The notes: generated by a model not told the origin, from the letters alone. A DNA stretch of 64,000 nucleotides from an uncultured Bacteroides sp. (GCF_963678845.1 NZ_OY787466.1:682001-746000); one strand, 5' to 3'; shown: positions 9,938 through 18,970, counted from the stretch's first letter. Program-made: numbers and translations.

Positions 9938-10990
9938 ATGAAAAGAATAGAGCTGTTTTGTTTCTTAATATTGTCTTTTCTTTCGGTTAATACGAAAGCT
10001 GAATTGCCTGTCAAGCAATATTTTCTTGATAACTACAGAATACCTGTTAATCATAAAGGGGCTTATGTGGGACGCTTTATTTCATTAACGTCAAATGAGA
10101 AACTCAAAGTAAAATTGCTGCAAGATACAGCTAATCTATTTTCTATAAGTAAAGAAGGTATAATTCGTTTGAAAAGAAATATGGCAATTAAGGAAAGTAG
10201 CCTCGCTTTTCGTTATGCAGTTAAGACTGAAGTAAATGGAAGCCCGATTGAACTTGAGCTTGTAAAAGATGATTTTATTAAAAATAAGGTTATAGCACAC
10301 AGGGGTGCATGGAAAAAAGCTAAAGTAGCACAAAATTCTATTCGCTCTCTTGATTGTGCATTCAAACTAGGATGTGCTGGATCTGAATTTGATGTATGGC
10401 TTTCGTCTGACAATGTTGCTATTATCTCTCATGATTCTAAAATTGGGGAGTTATCTATTGAGAAATCTACTTATCGGGAATTATCAAATGTGGTTTTGCC
10501 AACTGGGGATAAAGTTCCAACTTTGGAAGAATATTTAACAGAAGGGAAAATTCAAAATAAAACGGCTCTGATATTAGAAATTAAATCTTCAGATATAAGC
10601 AACGAAAGGACATTAGAACTTACAGATAGTATTATATCAATAGTTCATCGTATGAAAGCCCAGGCTTGGGTGGAATATATAAGTTTTAGTTATGATGCAT
10701 TAAAGCATGTTCATAAATTGGACCCTATGGCTAAGACTGCATATTTGTCTGGCGACAAAACTGTAAATGAAGTAAAGGCTGATAATATAACAGGCATAGA
10801 TTATTCTTTCTATTCATATATGTCAGATTCAAATTTGGTTCATTCAGCAAATAATCAAGGTCTGACAACAAATGTCTGGACTGTAAATACCAGAGAAGAA
10901 TTTGAAACTTATCTGGATAAAAGAGTCGATTATATTACGACCGATGAGCCGGAATTACTTTTGCAAATTATAGAGGAAGAGAACAAATAA
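9938..10990 (+). CDS. Secreted glycerophosphodiester phosphodiesterase family protein
   Basis: A 350-aa exported enzyme of the GDPD/PI-PLC-like TIM-barrel superfamily, which hydrolyses glycerophosphodiesters to glycerol 3-phosphate and an alcohol. The start at ATG 9938 gives a clean signal peptide (MKRIELFCFLILSFLSVNTKA) and avoids overlap with the preceding gene. The N-terminal ~100 residues look like a cadherin/Ig-like domain. The catalytic domain begins at VIAHRGAWKK; the usual PENT is replaced by AQNSI, followed by GSEFDVWLSSD and ISHDSKIGELS. It ends with VWTVNTREE and YITTDEPELLL. It could release phosphodiester-linked substituents from a glycan or lipid. Confidence 0.88.
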   Translation: MKRIELFCFLILSFLSVNTKAELPVKQYFLDNYRIPVNHKGAYVGRFISLTSNEKLKVKLLQDTANLFSISKEGIIRLKRNMAIKESSLAFRYAVKTEVNGSPIELELVKDDFIKNKVIAHRGAWKKAKVAQNSIRSLDCAFKLGCAGSEFDVWLSSDNVAIISHDSKIGELSIEKSTYRELSNVVLPTGDKVPTLEEYLTEGKIQNKTALILEIKSSDISNERTLELTDSIISIVHRMKAQAWVEYISFSYDALKHVHKLDPMAKTAYLSGDKTVNEVKADNITGIDYSFYSYMSDSNLVHSANNQGLTTNVWTVNTREEFETYLDKRVDYITTDEPELLLQIIEEENK

Positions 10991-11044
10991 GAAAATTTCA
11001 GAGTATTATTTATCTGATCAAATCATTCACTAAAAAAAGAAATT

Positions 11045-12055
11045 ATGTTTATTGTAGACAATTATTCATTAGCAGTATTACTTTGCATAGTAACTATGCT
11101 TTGTTGGGGATCTTGGGGCAATACTCAAAAGTTAGCTTCAAAATCATGGCGATACGAACTGTTTTATTGGGATTACGTTATCGGTATAGTTCTTTTATCT
11201 ATTATTCTTGGTTTTACTCTTGGAAGTAACGGAGAACATGGACGAAGCTTTGTCGAAGATTTGTCTCAGGTAAGCAGTGGAAATTTCTGGAGTGCCTTTG
11301 TGGGGGGGATAATTTTCAATGCTTCGAATATTTTATTATCATCAGCGATCTCTCTTGCGGGTATGTCTGTTGCATTTCCTGTTGGAGTTGGTTTAGCTCT
11401 TGTTCTTGGTGTGCTTATTAATTATATAGGAGCACCTAAAGGCGATCCTGTGATTTTATTCCTTGGAGTAGCGCTTATTGTTGTTGCCATTATATTTAAT
11501 AGTGTTGCTTCGGGTAAAGTTACAAAAAGCGATGAAGAAAGTAGAACCAAAAAGAAAGGTTTTATTGTTGCTATATGTGCTGGTATTTTAATGTCTTTTT
11601 TCTATCGTTTTGTGGCTTCTGCAATGGATTTAAATCATTTAGAATCACCTACATCAGGAATGGTTACTCCATATTCAGCTTTATTTATTTTTTCTTTGGG
11701 TATTTTAGGTAGCAATTTTGTATTCAACACTTTGGTGATGAAAAAGCCTTTTGTTGGCGAACCTGTTACTTACAGCCAATACTTTAAAGGATGTATGAAA
11801 ACTCATATAGTTGGCCTTCTGGGAGGACTAATTTGGGGACTTGGTAGTGCTTGTAGTTATATTGCCGCAGGTAAGGCTGGGGCGGCTATCTCTTATGCTT
11901 TAGGGCAAGGAGCGACTATGGTTGCTGCAATGTGGGGCGTATTTATCTGGAAAGAATTTAAAGGAGCTTCTAAAGCAATTAATGTTTTATTGGCTCTGAT
12001 GTTTGTCCTATTTATTATGGGCTTGATTTTAATTATTGTTTCAGGAGGAAATTGA
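11045..12055 (+). CDS. DMT/GRP-type sugar permease
   Basis: A 336-aa inner-membrane transporter with about ten hydrophobic segments, beginning LAVLLCIVTMLCWGSWGNTQK. The WGSWGNTQK start and duplicated five-helix layout resemble glucose/rhamnose/ribose uptake permeases of the drug/metabolite superfamily, including a permease used in Bacteroides ribose utilisation. Its position at the end of the ribokinase/ADP-ribosylglycohydrolase run, and directly before a strong terminator, makes import of ribose or a related monosaccharide the best guess. The substrate cannot be read from sequence alone. Confidence 0.78.
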   Translation: MFIVDNYSLAVLLCIVTMLCWGSWGNTQKLASKSWRYELFYWDYVIGIVLLSIILGFTLGSNGEHGRSFVEDLSQVSSGNFWSAFVGGIIFNASNILLSSAISLAGMSVAFPVGVGLALVLGVLINYIGAPKGDPVILFLGVALIVVAIIFNSVASGKVTKSDEESRTKKKGFIVAICAGILMSFFYRFVASAMDLNHLESPTSGMVTPYSALFIFSLGILGSNFVFNTLVMKKPFVGEPVTYSQYFKGCMKTHIVGLLGGLIWGLGSACSYIAAGKAGAAISYALGQGATMVAAMWGVFIWKEFKGASKAINVLLALMFVLFIMGLILIIVSGGN

Positions 12056-12093
12056 GTATGATTTTTTAGAATACATTGATCTCTTTGAGAAAG

Positions 12094-12137
12094 TCCAGGT
12101 TTTATTCAATAAGTATTGATGAAGCCTGGATTTTTTT
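12094..12137 (+). terminator. Rho-independent terminator
   Basis: The stem TCCAGGTTT (12094-12102) pairs with AAGCCTGGA (12122-12130), with one G:U pair, and is followed by seven T (12131-12137). It closes the operon that ends with the DMT permease at 12055. Confidence 0.85.
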
Positions 12138-12332
12138 ATTTATTCTTTTTGTTTTATTTATATTAATAAATTTTTCATTTAAATATAGATACTTTGTTCC
12201 CTTTCTTTAGTTTTAATAAGCTGCTTATATTATTAAATAATATGATTGATATCTTGTTTTCTATATTTAATGTGTATTTCTTTTATTTATTATATAAAAT
12301 ACGACTTATATTAAAAAATAATAGATTAATTA

Positions 12333-12362
12333 TTTGTTATATAATAAATATTTGTATATTTG
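12333..12362 (+). promoter_or_regulatory. Bacteroidota-type promoter (TTTG-N18-TATATTTG)
   Basis: TTTG lies at 12333-12336, then an 18-bp spacer, then TATATTTG at 12355-12362, matching the Bacteroides -33/-7 consensus. The predicted transcript starts near 12369 and would have a leader of ~240 nt before the DUF4434 gene at 12608. Confidence 0.65.
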
Positions 12363-12607
12363 TAGCAGGGAATATTATTTTTAATAATATTTTATGTTTA
12401 ACCTAATTCTTTATATTTTTAATAAAACGAAGTTAATCACATCTTTTGTTCGCCCTTCAACTAACATTGGTTTTTTACTAAGGTTTATTGAAAGTTTATA
12501 GCGGATACTTTTAGAGGTAATTATAGTTGGATAGAGTTTTGAAATTCAATTTGTTTAAAAAAGAATAAGCTCATTTTTCTTAAAAGGAATAATAGTATTA
12601 ATATATT

Positions 12608-13720
12608 ATGGAAAGAAAAGAACGTAGAGATTTCCTAAAAAAAGCTGCACTTGCAGGAGCTTCTGCAGTGGTTATCCCTTCTTTGATGGGGTTTAAGGAA
12701 GAAGAACACATTGGCCGGGTAGGAGAACTTAAACCTGATGGCTTTATTGAAAGCAAATTAATTGTACCAAAAAATAATGGACTGAAGATAACCGGTACAT
12801 TTTTAGATGAGATTTCGCATGATATACCTCATCAGAATTGGGGCGAAAAAGAATGGGATTTGGACTTTCGCTATATGAAGAGCATGGGTATTGACACTGT
12901 TATCCTGATCCGCTCTGGTTATCGCAAGTTTATGACTTATCCTTCAGAGTATTTGCTCAAGAAAGAAGGATGCTATATGCCTTCCGTTGATTTATTGGAT
13001 ATGTATCTTCGCTTGGCTCAGAAGTACGGTATGAAGTTCTACTTTGGATTGTATGACTCTGGAAAATATTGGGATACTGGTGATATGTCATGGGAAGTAG
13101 AAGATAATAAATATGTGATAGAGGAGGTTTGGCGCAAATATGGTTCTAGGTATAAAAGTTTTGCAGGATGGTACATAAGTGGAGAAATAAGTCGTGCTAC
13201 GAAAGGTGCAATTGGCGCTTTTCATGCAATGGGTAAACAATGCAAAGATGTTTCTGACGGATTGCCAACTTTTATCTCTCCTTGGATTGATGGGAAGAAA
13301 GCTGTTATGGGAATGGCTGGTGCAGGATTAACCAAGGCTGAAGCTGTATCGGTTGAACAGCACGAAAAGGAATGGAATGAGATCTTTGATGGAATCCATG
13401 ATGTAGTAGATGCTTGTGCTTTTCAGGATGGCCATATTGACTATGATGAACTTGATGCCTTTTTTGCAGTGAATAAAAAACTGGCCGATAAGTATAAGAT
13501 GGAATGCTGGACAAATGCTGAATCTTTCGACCGCGATATGCCTATTAAATTTTTCCCGATCAAGTTTGATAAGCTCCGTCTGAAATTGGAAGCAGCGAAG
13601 CGTGCTGGATACGATAAGGGAATAACCTTTGAATTTTCTCACTTTATGAGTCCGCAATCAGCTTATGCTCAGGCCGGACACCTTTACGACCGCTATAAAG
13701 AATATTTTGAAATAAAATAA
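12608..13720 (+). CDS. DUF4434-type TIM-barrel protein (putative glycoside hydrolase), copy 2
   Basis: A 370-aa exported protein with a twin-arginine-like leader (MERKERRDFLKKAALAGA). ITGTFLDEISHDIPHQNWG and FRYMKSMGIDTVILIRSGY are typical of DUF4434. The shared acidic signatures are present: FAGWYISGE (Glu193), AFQD (273-274) and WTNAESFD (Glu305). It heads a separate unit and is followed 6 bp later by a sugar porter and then an N-acylglucosamine 2-epimerase, so its product is probably a sugar handled by those two proteins. The reaction is unproven; a retaining glycosidase is inferred. Confidence 0.8.
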   Translation: MERKERRDFLKKAALAGASAVVIPSLMGFKEEEHIGRVGELKPDGFIESKLIVPKNNGLKITGTFLDEISHDIPHQNWGEKEWDLDFRYMKSMGIDTVILIRSGYRKFMTYPSEYLLKKEGCYMPSVDLLDMYLRLAQKYGMKFYFGLYDSGKYWDTGDMSWEVEDNKYVIEEVWRKYGSRYKSFAGWYISGEISRATKGAIGAFHAMGKQCKDVSDGLPTFISPWIDGKKAVMGMAGAGLTKAEAVSVEQHEKEWNEIFDGIHDVVDACAFQDGHIDYDELDAFFAVNKKLADKYKMECWTNAESFDRDMPIKFFPIKFDKLRLKLEAAKRAGYDKGITFEFSHFMSPQSAYAQAGHLYDRYKEYFEIK

Positions 13721-13726
13721 AACACG

Positions 13727-15127
13727 ATGAAATCAACAGTAAATATTGGATATGTTATCTTCTTGTCGGTTGTAGCCGCATTGGGAGGATTCCTTTTTGG
13801 TTACGATACGGCGGTTATCTCCGGCACTATTGCGCAGGTTACTTCTCTTTTTTCTCTCGATTCCATTCAACAGGGATGGTTTGTAGGTTGTGCACTAGTA
13901 GGCTCAATTTTTGGTGTCCTTTGTGCCGGAGTTTTGAGTGATCATTTTGGAAGGAAAAAGACCATGATTCTCTCTGCTATTCTATTTTCTATTTCAGGAA
14001 TTGGTTGTGCCATTTCCTGTGATTTTAATCAATTAGTGATTTACCGTATCATTGGTGGAATAGGTATTGGAGTGGTTTCAATCATTTCTCCACTTTATAT
14101 TTCTGAGGTTTCTGTATCTAAATATAGAGGCCGGCTTGTTTCTCTTTATCAGCTGGCAGTAACTGTAGGTTTTTTAGGAGCCTATATGGTAAACTATTGG
14201 TTGTTGCAATATTCTCTTGATGGAGCAGCTAAACTGTGTAATCCAGCATTGCTGAAAATATTCCATACAGAAGCATGGAGAGGAATGCTGGGAATGGAAT
14301 CTCTTCCTGCCTTACTGTTCTTTATTGTCATTTTCTTTATTCCAGAAAGTCCACGTTGGCTCATTCTTAAGAAGAAAGAGTCATTGGCTCAACTTATTTT
14401 GCAACGTATTTATGGAAATGAAAAAGATGTGCAGTTTGAACTGAATGAAACCAGACAAGTATCTCAATCGGAAACCAGATCTGAATGGAGACTTCTCTTA
14501 AAACCGGGAATTTTCAAAGCAGTACTTATTGGAGTGGCAATTGCAATCCTGGGGCAGTTTATGGGAGTTAATGCAGTACTCTATTATGGACCAACAATCT
14601 TTGAAAGTAGTGGACTTTCGGGTGGCGACTCATTATTCTATCAAGTATTGGTAGGAGTGGTAAATATGCTGACTACAATTCTGGCAATGTCGATCATTGA
14701 TAAAGTGGGGCGAAAGAAACTTGTTTACTATGGTGTATCCGGCATGATAATTACCTTGTTTTTCATAGCCTTTTACTTTATAAAAGGAAAAGAATTAGGC
14801 ATTTCGAATGTGTTCCTTCTTATCTGTTTTCTGGCATATATTTTCTGTTGTGCCGCTTCTATCTGTGCAGTAATCTGGGTGCTACTTTCCGAAATGTATC
14901 CCATTAAAATCCGTGGATTGGCGATGTCTATTGCTGGATTTTCTTTGTGGATCGGAACTTATCTTATTGGTCAGCTAACTCCCTGGATGCTCGAAAATTT
15001 GACTCCGGCAGGAACCTTTATTTTATTTGCCGCAATGTGCGTGCCTTACATGTTGATCATCTGGAAACTTGTGCCGGAAACAACAGGAAAATCATTAGAA
15101 GAGATAGAAAAAATGTGGGATAAGTAA
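13727..15127 (+). CDS. MFS sugar porter
   Basis: A 466-aa inner-membrane proton:sugar symporter of the major facilitator sugar-porter family, related to XylE/GalP. It has 12 predicted helices, GFLFGYDTAVISG in helix 1, DHFGRKK in the 2-3 loop, PESPRWL at the end of helix 6, DKVGRKK, and the terminal signature PETTGKSLEEIE. It lies 6 bp after the DUF4434 gene and upstream of the epimerase gene. Substrates of the family include xylose, galactose, glucose and arabinose. The neighbouring epimerase makes a hexosamine or hexose likely here, but this is inference. Confidence 0.9.
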   Translation: MKSTVNIGYVIFLSVVAALGGFLFGYDTAVISGTIAQVTSLFSLDSIQQGWFVGCALVGSIFGVLCAGVLSDHFGRKKTMILSAILFSISGIGCAISCDFNQLVIYRIIGGIGIGVVSIISPLYISEVSVSKYRGRLVSLYQLAVTVGFLGAYMVNYWLLQYSLDGAAKLCNPALLKIFHTEAWRGMLGMESLPALLFFIVIFFIPESPRWLILKKKESLAQLILQRIYGNEKDVQFELNETRQVSQSETRSEWRLLLKPGIFKAVLIGVAIAILGQFMGVNAVLYYGPTIFESSGLSGGDSLFYQVLVGVVNMLTTILAMSIIDKVGRKKLVYYGVSGMIITLFFIAFYFIKGKELGISNVFLLICFLAYIFCCAASICAVIWVLLSEMYPIKIRGLAMSIAGFSLWIGTYLIGQLTPWMLENLTPAGTFILFAAMCVPYMLIIWKLVPETTGKSLEEIEKMWDK

Positions 15128-15150
15128 GACCATATTAAAGGTTATATTTT

Positions 15151-15209
15151 TATTTAAGTATATGCTTAAATATAGAAGAGTCTACATTTATTTGTAAAAT
15201 ACTGTAGAC
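15151..15209 (+). repeat. Two consecutive small hairpins between sugar porter and epimerase
   Basis: TATTTAAG (15151-15158) pairs with CTTAAATA (15165-15172) around a 6-nt loop. GTCTACA (15180-15186) pairs with TGTAGAC (15203-15209) around a 16-nt loop. Neither has a T tract, so mRNA processing or attenuation between the two genes is more likely than full termination. Confidence 0.4.
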
Positions 15210-15299
15210 ATAATAAATAAAAGGTGTAGTTCTAAATTTTAATCTGAACTTAATAGTTACCTTAAGTATCTAATAAAAGAACATTAAAAAAACAATATT

Positions 15300-16466
15300 A
15301 TGGACTTTAAAAGTTTGGCAAAACAATACAAAGATGAACTCTTTAACAGCGTTCTTCCTTTCTGGCTCGAAAACTCACAAGACAAAGAGTTTGGTGGATA
15401 TTTTAGCTGTCTGGACAGAGACGGTTCCGTTTTTGATACCGACAAGTTTATATGGCTTCAAGGTCGTGAAGTGTGGATGTTTTCCATGCTGTATAATAAA
15501 GTAGAGAAGAAGCAGGAATGGCTGGACTGTGCCGTGCAGGGAGGTGAATTTCTGAAGAAATATGGTCACGATGGCAATTATAATTGGTATTTCTCTCTTG
15601 ATAGACAAGGGAATCCACTTATAGAACCCTACAATATTTTCTCTTATACTTTTGCCACAATGGCTTTCGGACAACTGAGTCTGGCTACAGGAAATCAGGA
15701 ATATGCAGATATAGCCAAAAAAACATTTGATATTATCCTCTCTAAAGTAGATAATCCTAAAGGTAAATGGAACAAAGTACATGCGGGAACCCGCGATTTG
15801 AAGAACTTTGCCCTACCAATGATTCTTTGTAATCTAGCACTAGAAATAGAACCTTTATTGGATAAAGATTTCTTGGATAAAACCATTGAAACCTGTGTTC
15901 ATGAAGTGATGGACGTCTTTTATCGTCCCGAACTTGGAGGAATCATTATTGAAAATGTAACCATGGACGGTGAACTTTCTGATTCCTTTGACGGAAGAGT
16001 AATTAATCCAGGACACTCCATTGAGGCTATGTGGTTCATTATGGATTTGGGTAAACGTCTTAATCGTCCCGACCTGATCGAGAAAGCAAAAAACATAACT
16101 CTTACTATGCTAAATTATGGATGGGATAAAGAGTTTGGAGGTATCTTTTATTTTATGGATCGTCTGGGTCATCCTACTCAGCAATTAGAATGGGATCAGA
16201 AACTTTGGTGGGTTCACATTGAAACCATGATTTCTCTGCTTAAAGGTTATCAGCTGACCGGCTCAGAAGAGTGTCTGGAATGGTTTGAGAAAGTACACGA
16301 TTATGTATGGACACACTTTAAAGATCCCGAATATCCCGAATGGTTTGGCTACCTAAACCGTCGTGGTGAAGTTCTTCTTCCTCTCAAAGGTGGAAAGTGG
16401 AAAGGCTGTTTTCATGTGCCACGCGGACTTTATCAATGCTGGCAGGTGTTGGAACAATTAGAATAA
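15300..16466 (+). CDS. N-acylglucosamine 2-epimerase (AGE/RnBP family)
   Basis: A 388-aa cytoplasmic (alpha/alpha)6-barrel epimerase. From memory of animal renin-binding protein it is strikingly similar: WLQGREVWMFSMLY, GGEFLKKYG, NPGHSIEAMWF, GWDKEFGGIFYF, QLEWDQKLWWVHIE, DPEYPEWFGYL and KGCFHVPRGLYQC. The His residues of NPGHSIE, WWVHIE and FHVPR are the active-site set. The likely reaction is GlcNAc to ManNAc interconversion, although the wider family includes mannose and cellobiose epimerases. Bacteroides sialic-acid operons pair this enzyme with an MFS porter and a lyase. The porter lies just upstream here, but no lyase is present in the window. Confidence 0.86.
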   Translation: MDFKSLAKQYKDELFNSVLPFWLENSQDKEFGGYFSCLDRDGSVFDTDKFIWLQGREVWMFSMLYNKVEKKQEWLDCAVQGGEFLKKYGHDGNYNWYFSLDRQGNPLIEPYNIFSYTFATMAFGQLSLATGNQEYADIAKKTFDIILSKVDNPKGKWNKVHAGTRDLKNFALPMILCNLALEIEPLLDKDFLDKTIETCVHEVMDVFYRPELGGIIIENVTMDGELSDSFDGRVINPGHSIEAMWFIMDLGKRLNRPDLIEKAKNITLTMLNYGWDKEFGGIFYFMDRLGHPTQQLEWDQKLWWVHIETMISLLKGYQLTGSEECLEWFEKVHDYVWTHFKDPEYPEWFGYLNRRGEVLLPLKGGKWKGCFHVPRGLYQCWQVLEQLE

Positions 16467-16512
16467 ACTAGAAATCCATTTTTTGTCTATTTAGTTACTA
16501 TGATTTAATATG

Positions 16513-16545
16513 CTGCAATCTGTCTGCAATCTGTCTGCAATCTGG
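16513..16545 (+). repeat. Three tandem 11-bp repeats (CTGCAATCTGT) upstream of a promoter
   Basis: CTGCAATCTGT occurs at 16513-16523 and 16524-16534 and, with the last base changed to G, at 16535-16545. The 11-bp phasing puts each copy on the same DNA face. The block ends about 29 bp before the predicted -7 element, a typical position for an activator binding site of the fusion gene that follows. Confidence 0.65.
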
Positions 16546-16573
16546 TTGTAACTGCTTAATCATATCATAAGTT

Positions 16574-16581
16574 TTACTTTG
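16574..16581 (+). promoter_or_regulatory. Possible -7 element (TTACTTTG)
   Basis: TTACTTTG differs at one position from TAnnTTTG and lies 24 bp before the chosen ATG at 16606. No TTTG is seen at -33, in keeping with an activator-dependent promoter using the tandem repeats upstream. Confidence 0.4.
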
Positions 16582-16605
16582 CTTAGAAATTTTAAACTAG
16601 ATGTA

Positions 16606-18879
16606 ATGAGAAGGATTATAAAAAATATTGTTGTTTTTCAAAAAAGATTGTTTTGTGTATTTTTACTAGTATGTTGTTCCCTTTATTCGCAAAATATTTA
16701 TTCTAAAATATTTAGTACTAATGATGGAGATAATAAAACAGAAGCGCCGACTTTAAAGTTTAAAGATGGTAAATTTAAAATTATTCAGTTCACAGATCTT
16801 CATTGGATTAAAGGAAAAGAATATGAAAGTGCTAATGATAGTACACGGCAATTGATGAGTCGATTAATTAGATTGGAGCATCCCGATCTTGTTATTATCA
16901 CAGGGGATGTTGTTGTATCCGGAGGGGCTTCTGAAGGATGGAGAGAGGTTACTCAACCTATGGTCGAAGCTAAAGTCCCTTTTGCTGTAACATTTGGAAA
17001 TCACGATGCCGAAGCTGATATAACTATATCACAAGCTTTGGATATATTAAAAAAAATACCTTATAATGTAACGTATAATGCTGATAATAATATTTCGGGT
17101 GTAGGAAATTGCACTCTTCCTATTAAATCTGCTGACGGTAGCCAGGATAAATGGGTTCTCTATCTTTTTGACTCACATGATTATCCAAAAGATAAAACTT
17201 TTGGATATTACGATTGGATAAAACACGATCAGATTGATTGGTATCGTAATCAGAGTGATTATTATACAAAAAAATCAGGCTGTATTCTTCCATCACTAGC
17301 CTTCTTTCATATACCATTGCCAGAATATACACAAGCATTGTATATATCTCCTTTTATAGGAAATAAAAAGGAGGATGCATGTTCTCCAAATATAAACTCT
17401 GGATTATTTTCATCATTTATTGAGAAAAAAGATGTGTTAGGCGTTTTTGTTGGTCATGATCATAATGATGATTATCTCGTTGATGCTAATGGTAAAATAG
17501 CTTTAGCCTATGGAAGAAAAACAGGCTATTCATCTGCATATAAGGAAGTTCTAGAAAGAGGAGGTCGAGTAATAAACTTGAATGAAAACGACAGAAGTTA
17601 CAATACTTACATTGAAACATGGTCTGATAAATCAAACAATTACACGTTTGAACAGAAAGGGCAAGCATGTTCTTATCCAATAGCTGAAGGAACTTTTATT
17701 CAAGAGTCTTTGGTCGCAAATTGGGATGATACCCGCTGGCAACAAGAACTGAAATTACTTAAAGATGTAGGTATGAATTATCTGATTTTTGCACCAGCTA
17801 TGCTTACAGATAAAAAAGAAAAGAACAGATATCTCTATCCTAGTTCTTTAAGTACTAAAAATGAAAGACCATCAAAAGACCTCATTGATATATGTCTTCG
17901 CAATGCAAAGAAATGTGGGCTGAAAGTTTTTATCGGATTAAATTTTAATGATAGATGGTGGTCTATAGACTTTACTCCTGATTGGTTATATCAGCAAATG
18001 GAACACGGAAATAAAATTGCAGACGAATTAATTTCTCGTTATAAGAATAAATATGGAGATACTATGTACGGATGGTATTGGGTTTGGGAAGTAGATAATT
18101 TACATGCAATAACATCTGCAAATCAGGAAATCCTTGCCAATGCTCTTAATATCAATTTAGATCACTTAAACAAAGTAACTCCAGACATGCCTTTTATGCT
18201 TTCTCCTTATGTAAATTATAAAGTAGGTACAGCAGATGATAATCGTAAAATGTGGGAGTCTGTTTTTGCTAAAACCCATTTTAAGAATGGAGATATATTT
18301 TCGCCTCAGGATTGTGTAGGAGCAGGTGGACTGGATGTAGAGAAACTACCTGAATGGTTTGGTAAAATGAGGGAGGCTGTAAATACAAAATCTGGTTTAA
18401 AGTTTTGGGCAAATGTAGAAACCTTTGATCATAGATTCTGGACAAATGCTTCACTATCTCGTTTCAAACAGCAAATGGAAGCAGTAGATCCTTACGTTTA
18501 TAAAATTATCACATTTGCTTATAGTCATTATTATAGTCCATTTCAGGTGAATAAGCAATATCATGATGCTTATGCTGAGTATTATAGAACAGGGAAATTA
18601 CCCAAAATATCTATACCTGAACCAGCTTCTGATTTAGTGCTCAAAATAGAGAAGAATGAAATGGTCATTTTGAAATGGAAATCTCCTAAAGATAAAAGTA
18701 ACCTAATGGGATACTATGTATATAAAGATGGTGTACTTGTGGCAAATATTCAAAACAAAAATATAGATGATTCAGCTACTGAATTTATCGATAAAAAAGG
18801 TTCTCAGAATAATTTGTATGAGGTGTCATCCTATAATGTAAATGGTGAAGAATCAATAAAAGTAAAAACTAACATGTAA
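16606..18879 (+). CDS. Fusion: secreted metallophosphoesterase + DUF4434-like barrel + FN3
   Basis: A 757-aa exported fusion protein. The frame further upstream starts with TTG, so ATG 16606 (MRRIIKNIVVFQKRLFCVFL) is preferred. Residues about 50-350 are a calcineurin-like phosphoesterase with FTDLHW (64-66), TGD (99-101), GNHD (131-134), FFH (235) and GHDHND (283-288). Residues about 360-665 are a DUF4434-like barrel with GWYWVWE (Glu495), PQD (567-569) and WANVE (Glu605). The last ~90 residues are FN3-like. Each half has a free-standing paralogue in this window: the phosphoesterase at 59145 and the barrel plus FN3 at 33440. Fusion implies that the two activities act on one substrate, for example a phosphate removed before or after glycosidic cleavage. 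Confidence 0.83.
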   Translation: MRRIIKNIVVFQKRLFCVFLLVCCSLYSQNIYSKIFSTNDGDNKTEAPTLKFKDGKFKIIQFTDLHWIKGKEYESANDSTRQLMSRLIRLEHPDLVIITGDVVVSGGASEGWREVTQPMVEAKVPFAVTFGNHDAEADITISQALDILKKIPYNVTYNADNNISGVGNCTLPIKSADGSQDKWVLYLFDSHDYPKDKTFGYYDWIKHDQIDWYRNQSDYYTKKSGCILPSLAFFHIPLPEYTQALYISPFIGNKKEDACSPNINSGLFSSFIEKKDVLGVFVGHDHNDDYLVDANGKIALAYGRKTGYSSAYKEVLERGGRVINLNENDRSYNTYIETWSDKSNNYTFEQKGQACSYPIAEGTFIQESLVANWDDTRWQQELKLLKDVGMNYLIFAPAMLTDKKEKNRYLYPSSLSTKNERPSKDLIDICLRNAKKCGLKVFIGLNFNDRWWSIDFTPDWLYQQMEHGNKIADELISRYKNKYGDTMYGWYWVWEVDNLHAITSANQEILANALNINLDHLNKVTPDMPFMLSPYVNYKVGTADDNRKMWESVFAKTHFKNGDIFSPQDCVGAGGLDVEKLPEWFGKMREAVNTKSGLKFWANVETFDHRFWTNASLSRFKQQMEAVDPYVYKIITFAYSHYYSPFQVNKQYHDAYAEYYRTGKLPKISIPEPASDLVLKIEKNEMVILKWKSPKDKSNLMGYYVYKDGVLVANIQNKNIDDSATEFIDKKGSQNNLYEVSSYNVNGEESIKVKTNM

Positions 18880-18970
18880 TTTAAAAATCTAGATTATTCT
18901 TTATTTTTTTATGAACCTTGTTCTTAAAAAGATGAAAATTGTACTTACCTAACGTTCAAAAATTATCACT

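Larger units (their letters stand above)
12056..12607. other. Intergenic region: terminator, then promoter and long leader
   Basis: This 552-bp AT-rich gap separates two transcription units. It holds a rho-independent terminator (12094-12137), a well-formed Bacteroidota promoter (12333-12362) and a ~240-nt leader before the next gene. An ORF at 12194-12406 starts with TTG, is extremely AT-rich and overlaps the promoter, so it is not called. Confidence 0.6.

Noticed and set aside
12194..12406. 70-codon ORF in the gap after the DMT permease
   Set aside because: It starts with TTG, is made of low-complexity AT-rich codons and overlaps a good promoter.
16606..18879. Phosphoesterase-DUF4434 fusion as an assembly artefact
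   Set aside because: The frame is continuous across the junction (about residues 340-365), with one signal peptide, and the linker shows no repeat or stop remnants.
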